Below are positions 36,777-45,524 of a DNA stretch of 64,000 nucleotides, piece after piece; position 1 is the stretch's first letter, and each line of letters begins with the position of its first letter. The position numbers were made by a program, and so were the translations under genes. The notes under the pieces are model-generated. The model ran no database searches and had not been told where the DNA came from. It was given only the letters and a program-made list of their open reading frames with translations. The DNA comes from Ancylobacter rudongensis (GTDB taxonomy: Bacteria > Pseudomonadota > Alphaproteobacteria > Rhizobiales > Xanthobacteraceae), in assembly GCF_900100155.1 (NCBI RefSeq), contig NZ_FMTP01000001.1, positions 62,001 through 126,000 on the forward strand. The letters are read 5' to 3'.

Positions 36777-38243
36777 TTAGGGCGCTGGTGAGGCCGGGGC
36801 CGGCTGGATCCGGTCATTCATGTAGGAAAAGAACGGGTTGGACGACATCCGCACTAGTGCGTCGAGGCTGACGATCAGTGCGCCGCGTTCGCCGCGCACC
36901 GCCATGGCTCCGAGCTCTAGCCCGAAATTCTCGTCCGGGTCTGGATGTGAGCCATAAAGCGCATCTTCCGGCGGGAAGGGCAGGGCGACATGGGAAAGCG
37001 AATAGACGTCGTTCGGATAGGCGAGCCCCAGCGGACGTACCGTCTCCTGCATGCTGCCGGCGGGGATCGAGCGCTCTACCACTTGGTCGCTTCCGGCATC
37101 TTCATTGGTGATGATCACGGTGCGGAAGTCACGCGGCAGAGGAGGCAGCAGGCGCAGCAAAGCGGAATAGGAGGTCGCGCGTAGAAGCGGGCCGAGCTTG
37201 GTGTTACGGTTGATGTCGAACAGCACGAGTTCGCTGCCGTTTGCCGGCAGCTGGCGATAAAGGGCGTCGACAATCGCGCGGGTCGACACGGTGAAGTCCA
37301 TCACTGATTGGAAGGTCAGGACCGGTGCCAGCTCCTCTAGGCGGCCGGCGCGCGCCTGGGTGGTGATGGAGGCCTGCAGCGCCCGCGTCAACCTGTGCGA
37401 CTGCACGGCGCCGTTTACCGGGAAACTATTGTATTTGAACGGGTTGAATTCCGGCACCAGGCCCAGCCACGCTGCCTTGTCGAAGGCCGGGAGCCAGGCT
37501 GGCAGTGCTGCCAGCCCGGCAAAGCGGGCGAAGCGGGTGATGCCGATCATCGGCGAGATGAGCACCAGCCGGTCGGGGCGGACGAGCGCTTTGTCGCTGA
37601 GAGCGTCGAGCGCGTATTTCAGCGCCAGCGCCCCACCATTGGAAAAGCCGACGATCTCCAGCTTCTTGCCCGGGGCGCGGGCGGCCGCCTCGCGCACGGC
37701 AAGGCGGGTGGCGGCCAGCCAGTCCTCCCATTCGACATCGGTCAGTCCGGCCGGCACCGTGCCATGGCCGGGCAGGCGCGGGGCGACGACGAGAAACCCG
37801 TTCGCGAGGTAGCGGCCGGCGACATGGCGCAGGCTGTAGGGGGAGTCCGTGAGCCCGTGCAGCAGCACGACGACGCCGGCCGGCTCGCCCGACGGTGCCA
37901 GCTCATAAGAACGGTTCCAGTCACGGGTGAGGTGGGGCGGGTAGACGACACTGCCAGCAAAATACCGGTTGGAGGGGACGCGATCCTCCTCCGGCAACTG
38001 CTGGACCACCTCACGGGTGACGTCGGCGAATAGCTTGTCCTCGTGGGCGAGATAGCCTCGCCAGTCGGCCGCGTCGAGCTCCGAGACGCTCATCTCTTCC
38101 GGTACGAAGGTATGCCAGGGTTCCAGCGGCGGGCCGCTCTGCGCGAACCAGACGCGCGAGCCGAGGAAGGCGACAAAGAGCACCAGTGCCAGCACCGCCA
38201 GCCATTTGAGGGCCCTGCGCAGCGTCACGAAAAGAGCGGTCAT
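36777..38243 (-). CDS. Membrane-anchored alpha/beta hydrolase (carboxylesterase-like)
   Basis: 488 residues. One N-terminal membrane segment (about 13-30), then 'VVVLLHGLTDSPYSLRHVAG' (oxyanion HG), nucleophile elbow GFSNGG, and late Asp/His candidates in 'NEDAGSD' and 'SLSHVALPF'. This is the family of alpha/beta hydrolases with an esterase/lysophospholipase fold anchored to the cytoplasmic membrane. It starts 2 bp after the stop of the AI-2E-type permease gene on the same strand, so the two form an operon. Confidence 0.85.
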   Translation of the reverse strand: MTALFVTLRRALKWLAVLALVLFVAFLGSRVWFAQSGPPLEPWHTFVPEEMSVSELDAADWRGYLAHEDKLFADVTREVVQQLPEEDRVPSNRYFAGSVVYPPHLTRDWNRSYELAPSGEPAGVVVLLHGLTDSPYSLRHVAGRYLANGFLVVAPRLPGHGTVPAGLTDVEWEDWLAATRLAVREAAARAPGKKLEIVGFSNGGALALKYALDALSDKALVRPDRLVLISPMIGITRFARFAGLAALPAWLPAFDKAAWLGLVPEFNPFKYNSFPVNGAVQSHRLTRALQASITTQARAGRLEELAPVLTFQSVMDFTVSTRAIVDALYRQLPANGSELVLFDINRNTKLGPLLRATSYSALLRLLPPLPRDFRTVIITNEDAGSDQVVERSIPAGSMQETVRPLGLAYPNDVYSLSHVALPFPPEDALYGSHPDPDENFGLELGAMAVRGERGALIVSLDALVRMSSNPFFSYMNDRIQPAPASPAP

Positions 38244-38245
38244 GG

Positions 38246-39271
38246 TCAGGTGGCGGGCTCCTTACGGCCGGACAACAGGCGGGCGATCCAGCGCGTGCCC
38301 TCGCCCTCTTCGCAGAAAGTGAGGGCCGCGATAACCAGCGGCACGCCGATGAAGGCGCCGGACAAACCCCAGATGAAAGCCCAGAAGAACACGGCGAACA
38401 GCACGAGGAAAGGCGAGATCGCCAGCGCCTTGCCGGCCACGCGCGGCTCGATATAGCTGCCGCTGAAGAACTGGATGACGTTCATGGCGAGGAACACCAC
38501 CACCGCCGTCTCCCACGAGCCGAACTGCGCCAGCGCAAAGAAGGTGGGCAGCAGCGTCGCCACCAGCGGGCCGATGAAGGGAATATAGTTCAGCGCGAAG
38601 GCGATGACGCCGAAGGCGAGCGCCAGATCGAGCCCGATGGCGGCGGAAACGCCCCAGACGAAGACGCCGGTCAGTACGCTCATCACCGTGCGTACCATCA
38701 TGTAGGTGCGGAACTTCGCCGCCGTCGCCGCGCTCGCCCGCACTAGTCGCTGACCGGTCGCGCCGGCCTCGGCGATCAGCTTGGCGCGCACAATCTCGAC
38801 CTCCAACAGGCCGAGCATGACGAAGATCAGCGTCACCACGCCGAAGCCGAGCATGCCGTTGAGCCGTCCGGCTAGGCCCTGGAAGGCGCCGATGAGCCAG
38901 CCGGAGTTGAAGGTGTCGGCCAGCATGCCGGCCGAATAGAGGCCCATTTCCTCCAGCTGCGCCGCAGTCTCGCTGTAAATCGCCTGGAATCGCCCGGCAT
39001 TGGTGATCAGCCAGCGCCCCGCCTGGCTGAAGCCCCAGATGGTGACATAGCCGAGCAGCGCCAGGGCGAGGACGGTAAGCGCGAGCGTCGCCATCATCGC
39101 AAGCAGCGCCGGCAGCCGATGCTGCAGTCGAATCTGCAGCGGCCAGACGAGGGCGATGATGAACAGGGCGAAGGCAACCGGCGCCACCACCGACCGTGCG
39201 AGATAGACCGCCCCGACCGCGAGAATGAACGCGCAAATGCCAAGAGGGAGACGGAGCGCGCTGGAGCTCAT
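38246..39271 (-). CDS. AI-2E-family transporter (PF01594-like permease)
   Basis: 341 residues from ATG 39271; a further upstream start would add 34 unlikely residues. Six to eight hydrophobic helices, with the family hallmark 'ALNYIPFIGPLVATLLPTFF' (core NYIPFIGP) and 'FWAFIWGLSGAFIGVPL'. Despite the name, members move diverse solutes or export quorum signals; AI-2 itself is not implied. Lies upstream of a membrane esterase in the same operon. Confidence 0.88.
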   Translation of the reverse strand: MSSSALRLPLGICAFILAVGAVYLARSVVAPVAFALFIIALVWPLQIRLQHRLPALLAMMATLALTVLALALLGYVTIWGFSQAGRWLITNAGRFQAIYSETAAQLEEMGLYSAGMLADTFNSGWLIGAFQGLAGRLNGMLGFGVVTLIFVMLGLLEVEIVRAKLIAEAGATGQRLVRASAATAAKFRTYMMVRTVMSVLTGVFVWGVSAAIGLDLALAFGVIAFALNYIPFIGPLVATLLPTFFALAQFGSWETAVVVFLAMNVIQFFSGSYIEPRVAGKALAISPFLVLFAVFFWAFIWGLSGAFIGVPLVIAALTFCEEGEGTRWIARLLSGRKEPAT

Positions 39272-39523
39272 GGGGACTTTCGCGGGGCCGGGCGGAAGGG
39301 TTAGCGTGGGATAACACGCCACGGCTTCCCGGCAAATCGCGCCGGTGCTAGGGCGCCGGCACAACGGCCACACCGCAGCAGCTTTTGCCGCCGGCGCCGC
39401 CGCCTCGGCGGCAGCGGGTTAATTTGCGTGAGACGATGGTCTATCTTGCCGCGATTGGCAGGGGCAGCGATTGGGGCGCCCCAGCCGCAACGATAAAAGC
39501 CGGCCAGAACGAGGGGAAATGCG

Positions 39524-40063
39524 ATGGGAGGGCTGCTCGCCTTCAGCCGCGTCATCGACGGATTGAACGAGAGATTCGGTCGTATCGCGGATTACTGCGT
39601 GCTGTTCGCCTGTCTCGTCAGCGCCGGAAACGCGACGGTGCGCTATCTGTTCAGCTACAGCACCAATGGCCTTCTGGAAGTCCAGTGGTACCTGTTCGGG
39701 GCCGTCGTGCTACTCGGTGCACCCTATACGCTGAAACGCAACGAGCATGTGCGGGTCGATCTCGTCTATATGTCGGTGTCGCCCCGCGCCCGGCTGTGGA
39801 TCGACACACTGGGCTTCACGCTCATCCTCATTCCCGCCGGCCTCTATCTCACCTGGCTCAGCTTTCCGTTCTTCTGGCAGTCTTTCCTCTCCGACGAGGT
39901 GTCGCAGAACGCCGGCGGGCTGATCCTCTGGCCGGCCAAGCTGCTGCTGCCGCTCGGCTTTGCGCTGCTCACCGTGCAGGGGTTGTCCGAGCTCATCAAG
40001 CGCATCGCTGCGCTGTCCGGTATCCTCGAGATCGCGACTGACTACGAGAAGCCGCTCCAGTAG
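39524..40063 (+). CDS. TRAP transporter small permease (DctQ)
   Basis: 179 residues with four hydrophobic helices. Family features: 'ATVRYLFSYSTNGLLEVQWY' and 'LKRNEHVRVDLVY'. It pairs with the DctM-type gene 63 bp downstream. No periplasmic DctP binding protein is encoded on either side, so the substrate is unknown and the binding protein must come from elsewhere. AGGGG lies upstream of the ATG. Confidence 0.9.
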   Translation: MGGLLAFSRVIDGLNERFGRIADYCVLFACLVSAGNATVRYLFSYSTNGLLEVQWYLFGAVVLLGAPYTLKRNEHVRVDLVYMSVSPRARLWIDTLGFTLILIPAGLYLTWLSFPFFWQSFLSDEVSQNAGGLILWPAKLLLPLGFALLTVQGLSELIKRIAALSGILEIATDYEKPLQ

Positions 40064-40126
40064 GGGCGCCGCGCCGACCGGACCTCCCCCTGACCGCCTG
40101 CCCCTTTCCCGACGCGCGAGCCCTGC

Positions 40127-41539
40127 ATGTTCTCCTATGGCGTGATGCCCCCGCTGATGTTCGCCGGCATGATCTGTTTCATGCTTGCCGGCTTTCCCGT
40201 CGCGTTCTCGCTCATCGCGGTGGGCCTGTTCTTCGGCACACTCGGCATATTGACCGACCATTTCACCTTCAGCTTCCTGCAGGCGCTGCCCTTCCGGTTC
40301 TACGGCATCATCTCCAACGATCTGCTGCTCGCCATCCCCTTCTTCACCTTTATGGGCGCAGTACTGGAGCGCTGTGGCCTCGCCGAGGACCTGCTGGAGG
40401 GTACCGGCAAGCTGTTCGGCAAGGTGCCGGGCGGGCTTGCCTATGCGGTGATCGTCGTCGGCGCCATCCTCGGCGCCATTACCGGCACGGTGGCAGCGTC
40501 GGTCATCGCCATGGGGGTGATCTCGCTGCCGGTGATGATCCGCTACGGCTATAATGAGCGGCTGGCGACGGGTGTGATCGCGGCATCGGGGACCATCACT
40601 CAACTCATACCGCCTTCACTGGTCCTTATCGTCCTGGCCGAACAACTCGGCCGCCCGGTGGGCGAGATGTATTTGGGCGCTATCGGCCCCTCGCTGCTGC
40701 AGGTGCTGATCTTCATTACCTATGTATTCGTGCTCTCGCTCATCAAGCCCCAGCACATGCCGCCGCTGCCGCCCGAGGCGCGCGGGGAAGGCGGCTGGCC
40801 GCTGATCCGGCAGGTGCTTTGGGGCATGGTGCCCTCCATTGTGCTGATCCTGCTGGTGCTGGGCACGCTGGCAATGGGTCTCGCCACCCCGACCGAGGCG
40901 GGTGCGATGGGGGCCGTCGGCGCGATCGCGCTCGCGGCACTGCATGGCCGCCTGACCTGGACGCATCTGCGTCAGGCCATGGCCTCGACCGCCCGCCTCA
41001 CCGCGATGGTGGTGTTCATCCTCATCGGCGCCACCGTGTTCAGCCTGGTCTTTCAGGGCATGGACGGGGCGTTGTGGATCGAGCATTTGCTGTCGCAGCT
41101 GCCTGGCGGGCGAGCCGGATTCCTCATCTTTGTCAACGTGTTCATCTTCTTCATCGCCTTCTTCCTCGATTTTTTCGAGATCGCCTTCATCATCGTGCCG
41201 CTGCTGGTGCCGGTGGCGATGAAGCTCGATATCAATCTCGTCTGGTTCGGCGTGCTGCTGTGCGTGAACATGCAGACTGCGTTCATGCACCCGCCCTTCG
41301 GCTTCGCGCTGTTCTACCTGCGTGGAATTGCGCCGAAGTCGATCCGCACCTCGCAGATCTATTGGGGCGCAATTCCCTGGCTGCTGATGCAGTTGGTTCT
41401 CGTCGTCGTGGTGATCCTGTGGCCGGAAGCGGTGACCTACTGGATCAGTGCGGGTCCGACGGTGGATCCTTCCACCATCGAGCTGAACATTCCCCAGTTC
41501 GACGCGCCGCCGCTCGACATGGCGCCGCCTCAGTTCTGA
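40127..41539 (+). CDS. TRAP transporter large permease (DctM)
   Basis: 470 residues, twelve or so helices. Typical DctM stretches: 'AIPFFTFMGAVLERCGLAEDLLE', 'GAITGTVAASVIAMGVISLP', 'TQLIPPSLVLIVLAEQLG' and 'FLDFFEIAFIIVPLLVPVA' (each a shortened core of a longer match). Na+- or H+-driven uptake with DctQ. C-terminal ~40 residues are a Pro-rich soluble tail. Confidence 0.93.
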   Translation: MFSYGVMPPLMFAGMICFMLAGFPVAFSLIAVGLFFGTLGILTDHFTFSFLQALPFRFYGIISNDLLLAIPFFTFMGAVLERCGLAEDLLEGTGKLFGKVPGGLAYAVIVVGAILGAITGTVAASVIAMGVISLPVMIRYGYNERLATGVIAASGTITQLIPPSLVLIVLAEQLGRPVGEMYLGAIGPSLLQVLIFITYVFVLSLIKPQHMPPLPPEARGEGGWPLIRQVLWGMVPSIVLILLVLGTLAMGLATPTEAGAMGAVGAIALAALHGRLTWTHLRQAMASTARLTAMVVFILIGATVFSLVFQGMDGALWIEHLLSQLPGGRAGFLIFVNVFIFFIAFFLDFFEIAFIIVPLLVPVAMKLDINLVWFGVLLCVNMQTAFMHPPFGFALFYLRGIAPKSIRTSQIYWGAIPWLLMQLVLVVVVILWPEAVTYWISAGPTVDPSTIELNIPQFDAPPLDMAPPQF

Positions 41540-41541
41540 GG

Positions 41542-42030
41542 TCAGGCGCGGAGGGCGGCTTGCCGGCCGCCGCGCAGGGTCGCGACGCCGGCAAGCACGA
41601 AAAGCAGCAGGACGACGCCCTGCGCGATGGCGAAGGGCGGTTCCGACTGGGTGGGGGCGAGGGCGTGCAGCACCGGCACCTTGGCGAAGGCCTGGGCGAG
41701 GGCGACGAAGACGAGCAGCCATTGGCTGACGACGATCCCTACCGCGTAAGCCGTGTTCCAGCGTCCGGTCCGGCGGAAATGATAGCGGGCCGGCACAGTG
41801 ACGGCGAGCACGACGAGCGCGACCATGCCAACGATATGCGAGGGCAGTATACCGTTAAACGGAAAGCCGAAGCCGGTGGCGCTGGTGGCGAATGCGAGGG
41901 CGAGGAAGGCCGCCGTCCACCCGCCCCGATCACGCCCTGCGATGAGGCCGGCCAGCACGACGAAGCCAGCGGCAATGGCGATGAAGCTCAGCCAAGTGTG
42001 GAATCCGGTCCACGTGGTCGGATCGAACAT
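41542..42030 (-). CDS. Uncharacterised membrane protein
   Basis: 162 residues from ATG 42030 with GGGGGAG upstream; longer starts are less likely. Four or five hydrophobic helices with short polar loops and His residues near the N-terminus ('GFHTWLSF'). Family not recognised. It is convergent with the TRAP operon, ending 2 bp from it, and divergent from a Bcr/CflA efflux gene. A Fur-like palindrome at 42100-42114 lies 70 bp upstream, so iron or manganese control is possible. Confidence 0.65.
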   Translation of the reverse strand: MFDPTTWTGFHTWLSFIAIAAGFVVLAGLIAGRDRGGWTAAFLALAFATSATGFGFPFNGILPSHIVGMVALVVLAVTVPARYHFRRTGRWNTAYAVGIVVSQWLLVFVALAQAFAKVPVLHALAPTQSEPPFAIAQGVVLLLFVLAGVATLRGGRQAALRA

Positions 42031-42099
42031 GCAGGTGCTCCCCCGTAGCGCTCCGCTCGACGCGGCGGGCGGCATCGGTACGGCATTCGCTGGCAGAAT

Positions 42100-42114
42100 T
42101 GATGATAATCATCA
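42100..42114. promoter_or_regulatory. Fur-like 7-1-7 operator candidate
   Basis: TGATGATAATCATCA matches the Fur-family 7-1-7 consensus TGATAATnATTATCA at 12 of 14 defined positions, with both mismatches symmetric. It is AT-rich and stands out from its GC-rich surroundings. It lies in the 269-bp gap between the membrane protein gene (70 bp away) and the efflux gene (186 bp away). Fur, Mur or Zur cannot be told apart from sequence. Confidence 0.5.
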
Positions 42115-42299
42115 TTTTAATTGAAGTCACTGCCAAGCGTTGGGACAGCTGGATTTGCGGCATAGGCGCGGCGAAAGTCGTCCGGCTGTGTCTTTCGGCC
42201 TATAGGCCCAGCTACCGCTGCGCGCTAAGGCGAACATTGAAGACTCTCGCCGCCCTCTCTGCCGCCGCCCTTCGGCGCTCCCGCCGCAATGGATAGCCT

Positions 42300-43568
42300 A
42301 TGTCCGCCCCTCTCTCCACGCCGGGACATCCGATTCCGGGAAATCCGCATCCCGGTATGGGATTCCGCGAATTCGTGCTGTTCATCGCTGGCCTCATGGC
42401 GACAAATGCCATCGCCATCGATTCCATGCTGCCGGCGTTGCCGGAGATTGGTGAGTCGCTTGGCATCGACACGGCGAATCACACGCAGCTCGTTGTCACG
42501 GCGTATCTGCTAGGCTTTGGCGGTGCCCAGCTCATCTATGGCACGCTGGCCGACCGTTTCGGCCGTCGCACGATCCTTCTATTTGGCCTCGCCGTCTACA
42601 CAGCGGCCTCGATCGGCGCCATCTTTGCCGGCACGCTGGAGGTGATGCTGGCGGCGCGCGTGGCGCAGGGCATCGGCGCAGCGGCGACGCGGATTCTCGC
42701 TATCACCATTGTGCGCGATTGTTATTCCGGCTCTCACATGGCGCGGGTGATGTCGCTCGCCTTCCTTGTCTTCCTGTCAGTGCCCATCGTGGCCCCGTCC
42801 ATCGGGCAGGCGATCATGCTGGTGGCGCCATGGAGGGGCATTTTCCTGATGCTGTGTGCGCTCGGGGCCGTGCTGTTCGTGTGGACGCTGGGCCGCCTGC
42901 CGGAAACACTTCACCCGGAAGATCGTTCGCCGATTTCCTTCGCTGGCATTTGCCATGCGTTCGGCCTCATCGTCCGCAGCCGTGTGACAGTGGGCTACAT
43001 GCTGGCGATCACCATGGTGATGGGAGGTCTTTTCGGGTTCATCAACTCGGCGCAGCAGGTGTTCGCCGACGCCTTTGATGCGGAGGAACTGTTCACCCTG
43101 ATCTTCGCGCTGATCGCAGTGTTTATGGCGGCTTCGTCGCTGCTCAATGCGCGCGTCGTCGAGAAACTGGGCATGCGGCGTGTCTCGCATGTCGCGCTCT
43201 GCGGCTACCTCGCCGTTACGCTGGTCCACGCCGGCATCGTTCTCGGCGATGTCGAAAACATCTGGACGTTCTCGATCCTGCAGGGCGCGATGATGTTCTT
43301 CTTCGGCCTCATGGTGTCGAATTTCAATTCCATGGCGATGGAGCCGGTCGGCCATGTCGCGGGCACGGCCTCCTCGGTGCTTGGCTTCGTGAGCACGGTG
43401 GGGGGTGCGCTCGCGGGCTTCGTGCTGGGGCAGAATTTCGACGGGACCACGCTGCCACTGACCCTGGGCTTCGCCGGCCTCGCCGGGGCGGCTCTTTGCT
43501 GCGTGGCCTTCGCCGAAAGCGGGCGTCTGTTCCGCGCTGATATACGGGTCTCCGATACGGCGACCTGA
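42300..43568 (+). CDS. Bcr/CflA-family multidrug efflux MFS transporter
   Basis: 422 residues, twelve hydrophobic helices. 'IDSMLPALPEIGESLGI', 'GFGGAQLIYGTLADRFGRR' (MFS motif A: GTLADRFGRR) and 'RVAQGIGAAATRILAITIVRD' are typical of Bcr/CflA drug-proton antiporters. The ribosome-binding site is weak. Possible control from the Fur-like box upstream would make siderophore or metal-chelate export an alternative role (inference). Confidence 0.9.
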   Translation: MSAPLSTPGHPIPGNPHPGMGFREFVLFIAGLMATNAIAIDSMLPALPEIGESLGIDTANHTQLVVTAYLLGFGGAQLIYGTLADRFGRRTILLFGLAVYTAASIGAIFAGTLEVMLAARVAQGIGAAATRILAITIVRDCYSGSHMARVMSLAFLVFLSVPIVAPSIGQAIMLVAPWRGIFLMLCALGAVLFVWTLGRLPETLHPEDRSPISFAGICHAFGLIVRSRVTVGYMLAITMVMGGLFGFINSAQQVFADAFDAEELFTLIFALIAVFMAASSLLNARVVEKLGMRRVSHVALCGYLAVTLVHAGIVLGDVENIWTFSILQGAMMFFFGLMVSNFNSMAMEPVGHVAGTASSVLGFVSTVGGALAGFVLGQNFDGTTLPLTLGFAGLAGAALCCVAFAESGRLFRADIRVSDTAT

Positions 43569-43610
43569 CGGGAGGGGCTTCCGCCGCCGATCGCCGAGTT
43601 CGATGAAGCC

Positions 43611-44150
43611 TCAGGTAGGCGAGCCCCCCAGACTTGGCGCGGCGGGTGCGGCCATCGCTTGGCGCCCGCCCGCCTTTGAGTCAGCGGCCAGCAACCCGGC
43701 TGCGCGCGATTGGGCAAAGTCGAGAATGATCGCGCCGAGTTCCGGCTCGTCGACCAGCAGGGCGGCGTCCTCGGCGGAAATCCAAGTCTGCGCCCGTTCG
43801 TGACGCTCGGGCCAATCGGCCAGCTGGCGCCGGACGGCAAGCGGATAGACCGCCACCTTGACCAGCGCAAAATGGCTTTCCAGCCGTTTCCAGTAGAGAT
43901 ACTGGCCAAGCCTTTTGCGGCCGATATCGCCAATAACCCCGGCCTCCTGGCGGGCCTCGATCTGCGCCGACTTCCAGTCCTTGCGGTTCTTCATCGGCCA
44001 CCCCTTCGGGATGATCACCCGCTGGGTTTCTCGTGAGGTCATTACGAGCACCTCGACGCCGCCATCCACCACGCGGTACGGCAGTGCCGCCACCTGGCTG
44101 AGGGGGCGGCCGTCGGTGGCTCGACGTTTGATTTGCTTCGGCTTGGCCAT
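43611..44150 (-). CDS. NUDIX-like hydrolase with altered Nudix box
   Basis: 179 residues from ATG 44150 (a TTG three codons earlier is less likely). The fold signature 'VIIPKGWPMKNRKDWKSAQ' then 'IEARQEAGVIGDIG' matches the NUDIX/DIPP-like family common in Hyphomicrobiales. Compared with GX5EX7REUXEEXGU, Glu56 is Arg, Arg64 is Ile and the first Glu of the EE pair is Gln68; Glu65, Glu69 and Gly71 remain. Activity may be reduced or changed. The C-terminal ~25 residues are a low-complexity tail. Confidence 0.75.
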   Translation of the reverse strand: MAKPKQIKRRATDGRPLSQVAALPYRVVDGGVEVLVMTSRETQRVIIPKGWPMKNRKDWKSAQIEARQEAGVIGDIGRKRLGQYLYWKRLESHFALVKVAVYPLAVRRQLADWPERHERAQTWISAEDAALLVDEPELGAIILDFAQSRAAGLLAADSKAGGRQAMAAPAAPSLGGSPT

Positions 44151-44223
44151 GATTGCCAAATGTAGGGCATCGCGTAGGAATAGCGACGCCTCGCACGGTG
44201 TTTTTCACCTTTTGGGACCTCGC

Positions 44224-44622
44224 ATGACCATCGAGCTGACGCTTCTCGCCTGGACGCTGGTCCTCGCCCTCGTTCAGGTGCTGCTTCCTGCGATGTGGCG
44301 CAACCGGGAAACCGGGATCGACTATAATACGGGGCCGCGCGACGAGCCGGGTCCGCCGGTGGGAATCGTCACCGGCCGGCTCCAGCGGGCGCAGGCTAAC
44401 CTGTTCGAAACGCTTCCGGTGTTTGCCGCCGTGGTTCTCATCGCCCATATCGCCGGCCGGGAAGGCGCGCTTACCCTGTGGGGGGCGGGGCTCTATCTGG
44501 CTGCCCGGATCGTCTATGTGCCGCTCTACGCCATGGGCGTGCCCTATCTGCGCTCGCTAGCCTGGTCCGTCTCGCTTCTGGGTCTTGTACTGATCCTCTT
44601 CGCTGTGCTGGCGCCAGCGTGA
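44224..44622 (+). CDS. MAPEG-family membrane protein
   Basis: 132 residues, four helices. 'NLFETLPVFAAVVLIAHIAG' with 'GRLQRAQANL' just before it (the R-x-x-R-A-x-x-N pattern of MAPEG proteins) and 'ARIVYVPLYAMGVPYLRSLAW' identify the family of membrane glutathione-transferase-like proteins. Followed after 14 bp by an RBBP9-type hydrolase, probably co-transcribed. Confidence 0.88.
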   Translation: MTIELTLLAWTLVLALVQVLLPAMWRNRETGIDYNTGPRDEPGPPVGIVTGRLQRAQANLFETLPVFAAVVLIAHIAGREGALTLWGAGLYLAARIVYVPLYAMGVPYLRSLAWSVSLLGLVLILFAVLAPA

Positions 44623-44636
44623 GACGAGGCGCGGAT

Positions 44637-45203
44637 ATGGCGGTCGATTTTTCCTCCTTCGATTTCCTCGTCGTCCCCGGTCGCGAGAACGCGCCAGCGG
44701 AGCACTGGCAGTCGCACTGGCTTGGGGCCTTCCCCAATTCGAGCCGGTTGATCCAGTCCGATTGGAGCCGACCCGAGGTCGGCGCCTGGACCGCGCGGCT
44801 TGATGCGGCGGTCGAGGCCGCACCGCGCCGGGTGGTGCTGGTCGCTCATTCAGTCGGCGTTGCGACGGTGCTGCGGTGGACGGCGGCACAGCCGGGCCGG
44901 GCGCGCGCAAAGGTGGCGGCCGCCTTCCTGGCGGCGCCGACCAATGTCGACGATCCCGATTCTTCCTTCGACCTGGTCCGTAATTTCGGTCCGATGCCGC
45001 TCTTGCCCCTGCCGTATCCGGCGCTCGTTCTGTCCTCCCGGGACGATCCGCGAGTGACGCCGGCGCAAGCGGGCGCATTCGCGCAGGCATGGGGCGCCGA
45101 TATGGCCGATGTCGGCGAACTCGGCCATATCGGTTCCGCCGCGCGGCTTGGCCTCTGGCCGGCGGGCCTTGTGCTGCTTGGTAGCCTGCTGGCGCGGCTT
45201 TAG
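44637..45203 (+). CDS. RBBP9/YdeN-type serine hydrolase
   Basis: 188 residues from ATG 44637. RBBP9-family marks: 'FLVVPGRENAPAEHWQSHW' (core PG...HWQ), 'DWSRPEVGAW', nucleophile in AHSVG, Asp in 'SSRDDPRV' and His in 'LGHIGSAARLG'. Complete Ser-Asp-His set, cytosolic. Substrate unknown. Confidence 0.88.
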   Translation: MAVDFSSFDFLVVPGRENAPAEHWQSHWLGAFPNSSRLIQSDWSRPEVGAWTARLDAAVEAAPRRVVLVAHSVGVATVLRWTAAQPGRARAKVAAAFLAAPTNVDDPDSSFDLVRNFGPMPLLPLPYPALVLSSRDDPRVTPAQAGAFAQAWGADMADVGELGHIGSAARLGLWPAGLVLLGSLLARL

Positions 45204-45222
45204 GGGGCGACTGCCCGACCCG

Positions 45223-45432
45223 TCAGTGCTGGGCGAGGATGGCGGCGATGGCCTGCGCGACGGATTTGGTCACGCGCTTGCGGTAGCGCCGGTGGACGAG
45301 CTGGCCGTTGTGAAAGACGTCTTGCTCGACATAGAGATTAGTGCCGTCCCAGCGCAGGACGTTGTCGGACTCGACGGTCTCGATGACGCCGATCCCCGGA
45401 ATGAGATGTCCTTCCGGCGCGGTAGTGGTCAT
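45223..45432 (-). CDS. Small conserved-looking hypothetical protein
   Basis: 69 residues from ATG 45432, with AGGAG seven bases upstream. Features are 'DNVLRWDGTNLYVEQDVFHN' in the middle and a basic C-terminus. Soluble, no recognised domain. It lies convergent to the RBBP9-type hydrolase and upstream of the PAP2 gene on the same strand. Confidence 0.6.
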   Translation of the reverse strand: MTTTAPEGHLIPGIGVIETVESDNVLRWDGTNLYVEQDVFHNGQLVHRRYRKRVTKSVAQAIAAILAQH

Positions 45433-45524
45433 GGGCTTTCTCCTGCGTTGGCGGCACGCTCTGCGGCGGCCTGAGGGAATGATAGCCGAGCACGAGACGA
45501 AAGCCATCGGGGGCTTTGCGGGGA

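Noticed and set aside
42099..42296. 65-codon plus-strand frame over the Fur-like box
   Set aside because: No ribosome-binding site and an Arg-rich tail; it lies across the regulatory palindrome.
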